The notes under the pieces: generated by a model
The model's input: only the letters and a program-made list of their open reading frames with translations
Database searches by the model: none
Told to the model about the DNA's origin: nothing
Shown here: one piece after another, positions 15,821 to 22,602 of the stretch
Layout of the letters: each line of letters opens with the position of its first letter
Numbering within the stretch: position 1 is the first letter of the stretch
Position numbers and translations under genes: made by a program
Assembly (NCBI GenBank): GCA_002403105.1
Contig: DHHD01000013.1
Coordinates: 1 to 23,540, forward strand
DNA from: Anaerolineaceae bacterium UBA4781
Lineage (GTDB): Bacteria; Chloroflexota; Anaerolineae; Anaerolineales; Anaerolineaceae
Length of the DNA: 23,540 nucleotides
Direction: 5' to 3'

Positions 15821-17194
15821 AAGAGGAGCGAACTTTGCTGTAAAATGGCGCAAGAACTGCGGTTCGTAAAGAATATGATACCCACGAATATCCTGGCAGC
15901 GTTGGGCAATATTCTTAAAAGCCTCCACCACATAATCCAAATGGCTTTGAGTGTATACCCGGCGGGGTAGGGCGAGCCTCACCAATTCCAATCTTGGATA
16001 GATCATTTCTCCGGTTTGTGGATCGGGATGCGCAAACATAACAGAACCGATCTCAATACCGCGAATACCACCTTCCAAATAGAGCGCCGCTGCGAGCGCT
16101 TGCCCTGGGAATTCAGCATGCGGAATATGAGGTAAGAATGAACCGGCATCCACATAGATGGCATGACCGCCCGTAGGTTCGATAATAGGAATTCCATTTT
16201 CGATCAATCGATTGCCAAGATACGCTGTTTGCCCGATACGATAAGTAAGATACGCTTCATCCAACCCCTCGCTCAACCCAACTGCCATGGCTTCCAAATC
16301 TCGACCTGCGAGACCCCCATAGGTAATGAATCCTTCTCGCAAGATCAACTCGTTGCTGATCTTTTGAAAAAGGTCGCCATCTCGAACTGCCAGGAATCCA
16401 CCAATATTCACGATGGCATCCTTTTTTGCGCTCATAAATGCGCCGTCTGCGGTTTGGAAGATCTCATTGGCGATTTCCAACAAGGTTTTATGTTCGTAAC
16501 CGGGTTCTCGCAGTTTAATGAAATAACAATTTTCAGCGTAGCGGCAGCAATCAATGAAAAAGGGGATGTTATATTTGTGATAGATGTGGCTGGTTTCTCG
16601 AATATTCTTCATAGATACCGGTTGACCCCCACCTGCATTGTTGGTAATGGTGATGCATCCGAAGGGGATATTTTCCGGTCCGGTTTTACGGATCAACTCT
16701 TCCAGCTTTTCAATATCCATATTCCCTTTGAAAGGGTTGGTGGATTTGGTGATGAAAGCATCAGTGATCACACAATTTTGCGGATCACCACCCCTGGCAC
16801 GGATATTTGCATCGGTGGTATCAAAATGCATATTGGAAGGAATGATAGATCCGGATCTTACCAGGATGGCGGATAATATATTTTCTGCTGCACGACCTTG
16901 ATGAGTAGGGACAAAATACTCAAATCCAAAAATATCCTGCATGGTCTGTTTGAGACGAAAATAGGAGCGTGCTCCTGCGTACGATTCATCACCTTGCATG
17001 ATCGCTGCCCATTGGTATTGGCTCATAGCACCGGTGCCTGAATCCGTTAGCAGATCGATATAAACATCTTCTGCTTTCAATGCGAACAGGTTATAACCGG
17101 CTTCCTGCATAGCTTTCTTCCGCTGGTCTGGGGAAATCAGGTGAATAGGCTCGACCATTTTGATTCGAAAAGGTTCTGGGGGATGTTGCTGCAT
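15815..17194 (-). CDS. tnaA: PLP-dependent beta-eliminating lyase, probably tryptophanase
   Basis: Member of the tryptophanase/tyrosine phenol-lyase family, which splits tryptophan or tyrosine into indole or phenol plus pyruvate and ammonia. Length is 459 residues. The fold is complete: N-terminal PEPFRIKMVEP, LLTDSGTGAMS (48-58), the PLP-stacking region THQGR (97-101), and MSAKKDA with the Schiff-base lysine at about 258. Three substrate-pocket positions match tryptophanase rather than tyrosine phenol-lyase: D125 (Thr in the phenol-lyase), I382 (Arg, which binds the phenol OH) and H450 (Phe). The region around residues 110-122 is short as in the phenol-lyase, so specificity is not certain. 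TAGGAG lies 8 bases before the ATG. I see no tnaC-like leader and no adjacent tryptophan permease. Confidence 0.9.
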   Translation of the reverse strand: MQQHPPEPFRIKMVEPIHLISPDQRKKAMQEAGYNLFALKAEDVYIDLLTDSGTGAMSQYQWAAIMQGDESYAGARSYFRLKQTMQDIFGFEYFVPTHQGRAAENILSAILVRSGSIIPSNMHFDTTDANIRARGGDPQNCVITDAFITKSTNPFKGNMDIEKLEELIRKTGPENIPFGCITITNNAGGGQPVSMKNIRETSHIYHKYNIPFFIDCCRYAENCYFIKLREPGYEHKTLLEIANEIFQTADGAFMSAKKDAIVNIGGFLAVRDGDLFQKISNELILREGFITYGGLAGRDLEAMAVGLSEGLDEAYLTYRIGQTAYLGNRLIENGIPIIEPTGGHAIYVDAGSFLPHIPHAEFPGQALAAALYLEGGIRGIEIGSVMFAHPDPQTGEMIYPRLELVRLALPRRVYTQSHLDYVVEAFKNIAQRCQDIRGYHILYEPQFLRHFTAKFAPLL

Positions 17195-17286
17195 TTATTT
17201 TCTCCTAAAAAAATTCTAATGTCAGTGTATCAACTTTTTTGTTATACTGCCTGTGTAATTAATAATCTTTCTGCTTATGGTAAATA
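17195..17286. promoter_or_regulatory. Divergent intergenic region, weak promoter candidates
   Basis: These 92 AT-rich bases separate two divergent genes and must hold start signals for both. Forward: TTATAC at 17242-17247 with ATGTCA 17 bases upstream (four of six -35 matches), about 33 bases before the gene at 17287. Reverse: TAGAAT (complement of 17213-17218), with no good -35 at normal spacing. Both are weak calls. Confidence 0.35.
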
Positions 17287-17934
17287 ATGAAAAAGAAAAA
17301 AAGAATTGACAACCTACAAATTGTATCAGGGATAGTAATATTTCTCTCATTTCTTAGCCTGATTTTAACCAGCAGTGATGGATCTACCATCGAACAAACA
17401 TACCAATTTCCAGAGAGCTACCTTCAAGATGGGATCGATCCAGCCTGGGGAGATGCGATCAATAAAGCGCTTAAAGAGTATCAAATCGATGTTCGTTACC
17501 CTGCACGACCATGGTATGGAAAACCCTTTATCTTACAAATTACCTTGACCGAACGAGATGGAGAAATTAACTCAACCGAAGAAACCGGCAACCCCGCATT
17601 TTTTATTTTGGATACAAATCTTGATTTGAAGGGCGTTGAGGTTGAACCATCCCAAAGGCTACTTCTACCCATTCAACTGCCACAAACAGGTTTTGTGCAA
17701 TGGAAAATTTTGGCAAATACCAGTGACATAGAATCTGGCAGGGTATGGATATCCCTATTACCAGGCGCGGATGCGAAAAATTCCATTCCGGTACTCGTTC
17801 TGCCGATCACCATTGAAGTGCGGACGGTCTGTGGATTAAAAATATGGATATGGCGGGTACTGTGGGTAGGATTCGGAATTGCAGGGATCGGAATACTGAT
17901 TTTTCGGAGGGTTAAGAAAACCAAAGATATTTGA
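17287..17934 (+). CDS. Membrane protein of unknown function, two transmembrane helices
   Basis: I do not recognise this 215-residue protein. A lysine-rich start (MKKKKR) precedes a hydrophobic helix at about residues 10-28. About 155 residues follow that look beta-rich and should lie outside the cytoplasm. A second helix at about 186-206 is followed by a basic tail (RRVKKTKD). Positive charges at both ends predict both termini in the cytoplasm. The outside part has PARPWYGKPFILQITLTERD and SQRLLLPIQLPQTGFVQW, which suggests an immunoglobulin-like or related beta-sandwich, but I cannot name a family. No clear Shine-Dalgarno is seen. It lies 18 bases before a small membrane protein gene. Confidence 0.8.
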   Translation: MKKKKRIDNLQIVSGIVIFLSFLSLILTSSDGSTIEQTYQFPESYLQDGIDPAWGDAINKALKEYQIDVRYPARPWYGKPFILQITLTERDGEINSTEETGNPAFFILDTNLDLKGVEVEPSQRLLLPIQLPQTGFVQWKILANTSDIESGRVWISLLPGADAKNSIPVLVLPITIEVRTVCGLKIWIWRVLWVGFGIAGIGILIFRRVKKTKDI

Positions 17935-17935
17935 A

Positions 17936-17944
17936 TGATATAAT
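17936..17944 (+). promoter_or_regulatory. Extended -10 element eight bases before the AtpZ-like start codon
   Basis: TGATATAAT matches the extended -10 consensus (TGnTATAAT) completely. Only eight bases (CTGCTTTT) separate it from the ATG at 17953, and no Shine-Dalgarno is present, so transcription would begin at or next to the start codon and give a leaderless message. There is no recognisable -35. Confidence 0.42.
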
Positions 17945-17952
17945 CTGCTTTT

Positions 17953-18225
17953 ATGAAATCTCTTGATAAAAATGTGGTTGGGAATACTATCAGCAAGAAA
18001 ACACTACGAAAGCAGTATCTACTTTCCGTCTTACTATCCATAGGGATAACCGGTACCTTGATCGGAGCAGGATATCTGATCGATCTCTGGCAAGGAACCA
18101 CATTTACATACATTTTGATCGGATTTGTCATTTCCGGTCCACTTTCCGTTTGGGCTAATTACAGCCTGATCAAAAAGAAATTCATTAATCCATTGGATGA
18201 TTTTGGAAGGCCTCGAACAAAATAA
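17953..18225 (+). CDS. Small membrane protein, AtpZ/AtpI-like
   Basis: The 90 residues form a basic N-terminus, a hydrophobic helix at about residues 25-46 (SVLLSIGITGTLIGAGYLID) and a second at about 53-72 (YILIGFVISGPLSVWANYSL), then a charged tail. The pattern G-x-x-x-D after the first helix, followed by G-T-x-x-x-x-x-I-G at the second, resembles the AtpZ/AtpI family, which is associated with F-type ATP synthase assembly or cation transport. No atp genes are in the window, so the name rests on weak similarity only. No Shine-Dalgarno is seen; see the extended -10 element just upstream. murE follows five bases after the stop. Confidence 0.6.
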   Translation: MKSLDKNVVGNTISKKTLRKQYLLSVLLSIGITGTLIGAGYLIDLWQGTTFTYILIGFVISGPLSVWANYSLIKKKFINPLDDFGRPRTK

Positions 18226-18230
18226 GTGCC

Positions 18231-19814
18231 ATGATACCAGTCAAAACGATCAAAGAACTTTTTCTCCACTGCCCGGGAATTCTTCAAGCTCCCGGAGTAC
18301 TGCCACAAGCAGTGACTACCAATGTTGTGTTTGATTCACGAATAGTGAAAAAAGGAAGCGTGTTTGTTGCTTTTGAAGGGGAATATCATGATGGGCATAC
18401 ATTTATACAGCCCGCTCTTGAAATGGGTGCGGCGATCATTGTGGGCACTCAGCAGAAATGGTGTGAACGTATCCCAGAAAAGTATGTGTGGGTGAAGGAT
18501 GCAAGAAATGCTCTGGCTTATTTAGCTGCTGCTTTTTACGATTTCCCTGCACATAAAATGACCGTGATCGGCGTTACCGGTACGGATGGGAAAACAACGA
18601 CCACAAACTTGATCTTCCAAATCTTGAAACAAGCCGGGTTTAGAACTGGCATGATCTCAACTGTCAATGCAATTATCGGGGATGAGATTATTGACACGGG
18701 CTTTCACGTTACCACGCCTGAAGCACCCATGGTGCAGGAGATTCTGGCGCGGATGGTGGAGAGTGAGTTAACCCATGTTGTATTGGAAACAACATCGCAT
18801 GGATTGGCTCAACACCGGGTGGCGGCATGTGAATACGATATTGCGGTAGTTACCAATATCACGCACGAACATCTTGATTATCATGGAACCTATGAAAACT
18901 ATGTGCTGACCAAAGCACGGTTGCTAACATTTTTAGCCGAAACCCAACCCAAAAAAACCGGAAATATCCGGTTGGCGGTATTGAATCAAGATGACCGATC
19001 TTTTCCACTGCTGAAAAATGTTCTAAATGGGATTGAATCGAGCGCCATCCGTTCTATTGCGTATAGCCGTAATAAAAATACAGATATTCATGTTTTAAAA
19101 GAGGAACAGACTGCTGATGGTTTAAAGGTAGAACTTGCATGCAAGAAAAAGAAAATTAAAATTACAAGCAACCTGGTCGGTGGATATAACATCTCAAATA
19201 TTATGGCAGCAGTGGGGGCAACGGCTATCGGATTAGGTATTGAACCGGATGTAATCAGTGCGGGTATTGCAGCTCTATCGGGTATTCCAGGTAGAATGGA
19301 AAGAATTGACATGGGGCAGGTGTTTACAGCGATCGTTGATTTTGCCCACACTCCGAATGCAATGAAGGTAACCCTCGAAACTGCCCGAGCTATCAGCAAA
19401 CAACGGGTGATCGCCATTTTTGGTTCTGCCGGTTTGCGCGATCGAGAAAAAAGGAAAATGATGGCAGTGGAGGGAGTGAAACAAGCTGATATTTGTATCT
19501 TCACAGCCGAAGACCCGCGCACGGAAAAATTGGAAGATATTCTCATGGAAATGCGACGGGCGGCTGAAAAAGCGGGTGGTGTTTATGGAAAAGATTTTTT
19601 CATCGAGCCCGACCGTGGGGATGCCATCCGTATGGGTATCGAACTGGCAGAAAAAGATGATCTGGTGATCGCCTGTGGAAAAGGACATGAACAATCGATG
19701 TGTTTTGAAAAAACCGAATATCTGTGGGATGATCGTACTGCCATGCGGGCAGCTCTGGCGGAATTTCTGAAAATCGACGGTCCTGAGATGCCCTATCTAC
19801 CAACGGCAAAATAA
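18231..19814 (+). CDS. murE: Mur ligase of the MurE type (UDP-MurNAc-dipeptide:amino acid ligase)
   Basis: Adds the third, usually diamino, residue to the peptidoglycan stem peptide using ATP. The 527 residues show the three Mur ligase domains. The UDP-binding N-terminal part contains DSRIVKKGSVFVAFEG. The ATP-binding domain has GVTGTDGKTTT (114-124), ETTSHGLAQHR and THEHLDYHGT (211-220), with K228 in the position of the carbamylated lysine. The C-terminal domain has FAHTPNA, FGSAGLRDREKR and GKGHEQ (483-488). The motif that selects the added amino acid, DNPR in meso-DAP-adding enzymes, reads EDPR here (427-430). The start is an ATG without a good Shine-Dalgarno. Other mur genes are not nearby. 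Confidence 0.88.
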   Translation: MIPVKTIKELFLHCPGILQAPGVLPQAVTTNVVFDSRIVKKGSVFVAFEGEYHDGHTFIQPALEMGAAIIVGTQQKWCERIPEKYVWVKDARNALAYLAAAFYDFPAHKMTVIGVTGTDGKTTTTNLIFQILKQAGFRTGMISTVNAIIGDEIIDTGFHVTTPEAPMVQEILARMVESELTHVVLETTSHGLAQHRVAACEYDIAVVTNITHEHLDYHGTYENYVLTKARLLTFLAETQPKKTGNIRLAVLNQDDRSFPLLKNVLNGIESSAIRSIAYSRNKNTDIHVLKEEQTADGLKVELACKKKKIKITSNLVGGYNISNIMAAVGATAIGLGIEPDVISAGIAALSGIPGRMERIDMGQVFTAIVDFAHTPNAMKVTLETARAISKQRVIAIFGSAGLRDREKRKMMAVEGVKQADICIFTAEDPRTEKLEDILMEMRRAAEKAGGVYGKDFFIEPDRGDAIRMGIELAEKDDLVIACGKGHEQSMCFEKTEYLWDDRTAMRAALAEFLKIDGPEMPYLPTAK

Positions 19815-19815
19815 C

Positions 19816-19851
19816 AAAAAGAGCTGGTTTCAAAAAAAACCAGCTCTTTTT
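19816..19851. terminator. Bidirectional intrinsic terminator shared by the MurE-type gene and pnp
   Basis: A perfect 15-base-pair inverted repeat (19816-19830 with 19837-19851) has the core GAGCTGGTTT/AAACCAGCTC, a six-base loop, and flanking runs of A and T. Read forward it ends in CTCTTTTT after the Mur ligase gene; read in reverse it ends in CTCTTTTTG after pnp. It lies between two convergent genes. Confidence 0.93.
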
Positions 19852-19865
19852 ATTATTTATTCAAT

Positions 19866-22055
19866 TTAGCCATTTCGTCTGCCACGGTTGCTGCTGTGGC
19901 TATTATTTTTATCACTTTTATGATTATCATGTTCCCGTGCTTCTTCCGCACTCCATCCTTCCAGAACTGCTACATGCGAAAGACGGATCTTGCCTGAGCG
20001 AGCATCGATCTCGGTGATCATTACAGAAAGTTCGTCCCCTTCGACAACAACATCCTGAACGGATTTGACATGTTCAAGACTGAGCTGTGAAATATGCACC
20101 AAACCTTCGGTGCCAGGCAGGATCTCTACGAATGCACCGAAATCAACGACCTTGGTGACCTTACCGGTGTAGATATGCCCAATGGTGGGGGTTTCAATCA
20201 ACTTTTCAATTTGCAGACGGGCATTCATCTCGTCTTGCTTATCAACGGCTGCGATGAATACAGTACCATCTTCCGCAATATCAATTTGCGTTTTAGTGGT
20301 TTCCTGCAGACTGCGGATATTCTTTCCACCAGGACCGATCAACGCACCAATTTTATCAACGGGAATCTTAACGGTTGTGATTCTGGGCACATACTCTTTT
20401 AATTCCGGTCTGGGTTGTGCGATCACTTCGGTAATCTTACCGAGAATGAACAAACGCGCCTCACGAGCTTGCGTAAGGGCTTCAGACATGATCTCAGGTG
20501 TGATACCTTTGATCTTGATATCCATCTGTAAGGCAGTGATACCTTCTGAAGTACCAGCTACTTTGAAATCCATATCGCCAAGATGATCTTCCAATCCTTG
20601 AATATCAGTCAGAACGGTATATTGATCATTTTCTTTGATCAAGCCCATCGCAATTCCAGCCACCGGGGCTTTGATGGGGACACCGGTATCCATTAATGCG
20701 AGGGTTGAACCGCAAACAGATGCCATGGAGGTTGATCCATTGGATGAGAATACTTCTGAGACCAACCGCATAGTGTATGGGAATACTGATTTATCTGGCA
20801 GTACGGGTATCAGTGCTCTTTCAGCCAATGCGCCATGCCCGATCTCACGGCGTGAGCGACGCGGTCGCTGCACTTCACCTGTGGAAAAGGGGGGAAAATT
20901 GTAATGGTGAATGTAGCGTTTTGATTCCGTGGGGGACAGATCATCAATTTCCTGGGCTTCCTTGGGTGTGCCAAGGGTAGCCAGGGTCATCACCTGGGTC
21001 TCACCACGTGTAAACAGACCTGAACCGTGAGCACGAGGACTTGTATCCACTTCACACCAGATCGGTCGAATTTGTTTTGGATCTCTGCCATCCGGACGGA
21101 TACCCTTGGTTAAGATGCGTGTTCGAACGACTTTTTGGTAAGCATCGTGAAATGCATCTTTGACTTCTGTGAGGAGTTTATCATTTTCCTCATTTTTCTC
21201 GTCAGTATTTCCATCCAGCAATTCTTCTTCAATGGCATTGATCGCAGTATCCAATTCGGCTTTGGTGTGAGGTTGGTCAAGCGCATCATTGATCTTGGTG
21301 CTGACTTTCTCATAAACCTGAGCGATGAGGGCTGTATCGACTACTTTCAATGGGACTTCCCGTTTGGATTTACCAACCTCGGAAGCCATCTTTTCCTGTA
21401 CAGCGATGATCGATTGGATGGAAGCATGCCCAAAACTAATGGCAGCGACCATATCATCTTCTTTTACTTCGTTTGAACCACATTCAACCATTAATATGGC
21501 ATCTTTTGTTCCAGCTAAGCGTAGATCCAGATCAGAAACTTCAGTTTGTTCAAATGTAGGATCGATAATGAATTTTCCATCGATTCTTCCGACTCTCACT
21601 GCACCAACAGGACCTGCCCATGGGATGTCAGAAATGATCAGAGCAGCCGAAGCAGCATTGATCGCCATAACATCCAAAGGATTTTTCCCGTCGGAGGAAA
21701 TCGGGAACATGATGATCTGAACTTCATTACGCATGTTCTTATCGAATAAGGGACGCAATGGTCTGTCAGCCAAGCGGGCTACCAAAACGGCATCATCACC
21801 GGGTCGACCTTCTCGGCGGAAGAATCCACCGGGGATGCGACCACCCGCGTACATTTTCTCTTCGTATTCCACGCTGAGTGGGAAGAAATCAGTTCCTTCA
21901 ATGACATTATTAGACATGGTAGCTGATGCGAAAAGGACAGAATCGCCTACTCGCAGTGTTACAGCACCACCAGCCTGACCAGCTAATTTACCGGTTTCGA
22001 ATGTGAATTCGTGGTCACCGATAGTACCACTAAAGCTAAAAGCTTTTTGTTGCAT
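19866..22055 (-). CDS. pnp: Polyribonucleotide nucleotidyltransferase (PNPase)
   Basis: Degrades RNA 3' to 5' by phosphorolysis as a trimer, and can also add nucleotides to RNA ends. The 729 residues follow the full domain order. The first RNase PH domain has FFRREGRPGDDAVLVARLAD (78-97). A helical domain follows, then the catalytic second RNase PH domain with SMASVCGSTLALMDTGVPI and LGDMDFKVAGT. A KH domain has GPGGKNI at about 574-580 and an S1 domain spans about 626-691 (VVDFGAFVEILPGTEGLVHI). A hydrophilic tail ends in SNRGRRNG. A GGGGAGAAAGAGAG stretch precedes the ATG. It lies downstream of rpsO, the common rpsO-pnp order. Confidence 0.98.
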   Translation of the reverse strand: MQQKAFSFSGTIGDHEFTFETGKLAGQAGGAVTLRVGDSVLFASATMSNNVIEGTDFFPLSVEYEEKMYAGGRIPGGFFRREGRPGDDAVLVARLADRPLRPLFDKNMRNEVQIIMFPISSDGKNPLDVMAINAASAALIISDIPWAGPVGAVRVGRIDGKFIIDPTFEQTEVSDLDLRLAGTKDAILMVECGSNEVKEDDMVAAISFGHASIQSIIAVQEKMASEVGKSKREVPLKVVDTALIAQVYEKVSTKINDALDQPHTKAELDTAINAIEEELLDGNTDEKNEENDKLLTEVKDAFHDAYQKVVRTRILTKGIRPDGRDPKQIRPIWCEVDTSPRAHGSGLFTRGETQVMTLATLGTPKEAQEIDDLSPTESKRYIHHYNFPPFSTGEVQRPRRSRREIGHGALAERALIPVLPDKSVFPYTMRLVSEVFSSNGSTSMASVCGSTLALMDTGVPIKAPVAGIAMGLIKENDQYTVLTDIQGLEDHLGDMDFKVAGTSEGITALQMDIKIKGITPEIMSEALTQAREARLFILGKITEVIAQPRPELKEYVPRITTVKIPVDKIGALIGPGGKNIRSLQETTKTQIDIAEDGTVFIAAVDKQDEMNARLQIEKLIETPTIGHIYTGKVTKVVDFGAFVEILPGTEGLVHISQLSLEHVKSVQDVVVEGDELSVMITEIDARSGKIRLSHVAVLEGWSAEEAREHDNHKSDKNNSHSSNRGRRNG

Positions 22056-22147
22056 TATTAACTCTCTTTCTCCCCGCAGTTAGGAACTGAGAAATAAAGA
22101 AAATTCTTTTTCATCATCTCTCAATGCCCAACTTGCGGGATTTGCCC
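22056..22147 (-). other. pnp 5' leader region
   Basis: The 92 bases between the rpsO terminator and pnp hold a small perfect hairpin, CAGTT-CCT-AACTG (complement of 22077-22089), placed directly before the purine-rich ribosome-binding stretch. I found no convincing promoter; TTGAGA near 22120 lacks a -10 at normal spacing. PNPase autoregulates through its leader in E. coli, but this leader is much shorter and I see no long duplex. Confidence 0.3.
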
Positions 22148-22183
22148 AAAAAAAGAGTAGATGGTTTCAATCACCATCTACTC
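22148..22183 (-). terminator. Intrinsic terminator or attenuator between rpsO and pnp
   Basis: On the reverse strand a perfect 11-base-pair stem (GAGTAGATGGT with ACCATCTACTC; plus-strand arms 22155-22165 and 22173-22183) with a seven-base loop is followed by seven T residues. It begins 15 bases after the rpsO stop. Because no clear pnp promoter is visible, it may be leaky and set the ratio of rpsO to pnp transcripts. Confidence 0.9.
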
Positions 22184-22198
22184 ATGATGGGTTTGTTC

Positions 22199-22471
22199 TT
22201 ACTTTGTTCGAATATTCAGCTTTTCGGTCATAGACAGATATTTTTTATAATCTCTCTTTTTCAGATATGCCAGAAAGCTTTTGCGTTGACCTACGAGCTT
22301 GAGCAACCCTCGGCGGGATGACTCATCGTGTTTATGAATTTTTAAGTGTTCTGTGAGTTCGAGGATGCGGTTCGTAAGAAGAGCTATTTGTACTTCTGTT
22401 GAACCTGTGTCATTATCGTGTTGTTTGTAACTATCAATAATTTTTTGTTTTTCTTCTTTTGTCATTGTCAT
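22199..22471 (-). CDS. rpsO: 30S ribosomal protein S15
   Basis: Binds the central domain of 16S rRNA and forms an inter-subunit bridge. Taken from the ATG at 22471, the protein has 90 residues, against 89 in E. coli. The alpha-helical sequence contains HDNDTGSTEVQIALLTNRI, HKHDESSRRGLLKLVGQRK and LAYLKKRDY, the S15 signature. An upstream ATG in the same frame would add 20 non-conserved residues and is rejected; AAAAGGAGAT lies about 11 bases before the chosen start. A second ATG two codons on is possible but further from that site. The start overlaps the stop of a small upstream reading frame (ATGA). Confidence 0.96.
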   Translation of the reverse strand: MTMTKEEKQKIIDSYKQHDNDTGSTEVQIALLTNRILELTEHLKIHKHDESSRRGLLKLVGQRKSFLAYLKKRDYKKYLSMTEKLNIRTK

Positions 22472-22545
22472 GACGCTGCTATCTCCTTTTCTAAGCAAGT
22501 CTCCTCTTGTGCAGTGAAGCCACAACCGCAAAAGGGACTAGTCAT
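22468..22545 (-). CDS. Possible 25-residue leader peptide upstream of rpsO
   Basis: A reading frame begins at an ATG located seven bases after an extended -10 element and ends in a TGA that overlaps the rpsO ATG by four bases. It encodes MTSPFCGCGFTAQEETCLEK and five further residues (EIAAS). It has three cysteines and no ribosome-binding site, so it could be translated only from a leaderless message. The geometry suggests translational coupling to rpsO. Without conservation data this could be a chance open frame. Confidence 0.3.
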   Translation of the reverse strand: MTSPFCGCGFTAQEETCLEKEIAAS

Positions 22546-22552
22546 GAGGTCA

Positions 22553-22561
22553 ATTATACCA
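22553..22561 (-). promoter_or_regulatory. Probable rpsO promoter (extended -10)
   Basis: The reverse strand reads TGGTATAAT, a full extended -10 match. The -35 region is occupied by the T-run of the preceding terminator and has no consensus, which is usual for extended -10 promoters. Predicted start of transcription is at about 22545-22546, about 75 bases before rpsO. It explains how rpsO can be expressed after an upstream terminator. Confidence 0.55.
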
Positions 22562-22575
22562 GATTGTATGACACG

Positions 22576-22602
22576 AAAAAGTGATAATGCATCACTCTTT
22601 TT
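22576..22602 (-). terminator. Probable terminator after the helical-repeat gene
   Basis: On the reverse strand, AAAAA-GA-GTGAT, a five-base loop GCATT, then ATCAC-TTTTT. The stem is GTGAT/ATCAC, extended by A-T pairs across a two-base bulge, and contains the stop codon of the upstream gene. The stem is short and AT-rich, so efficiency is uncertain. Confidence 0.5.

Noticed and set aside
16163..16876. A 237-codon open frame on the forward strand, opposite the lyase gene
   Set aside because: It is the antisense shadow of a well-conserved gene. Its translation has no family pattern and there is no ribosome-binding site.
22472..22531. An upstream ATG that would give S15 a 20-residue N-terminal extension
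   Set aside because: The added residues do not match S15, and the Shine-Dalgarno sequence AAGGAG stands before the ATG at 22471, which gives the normal length.
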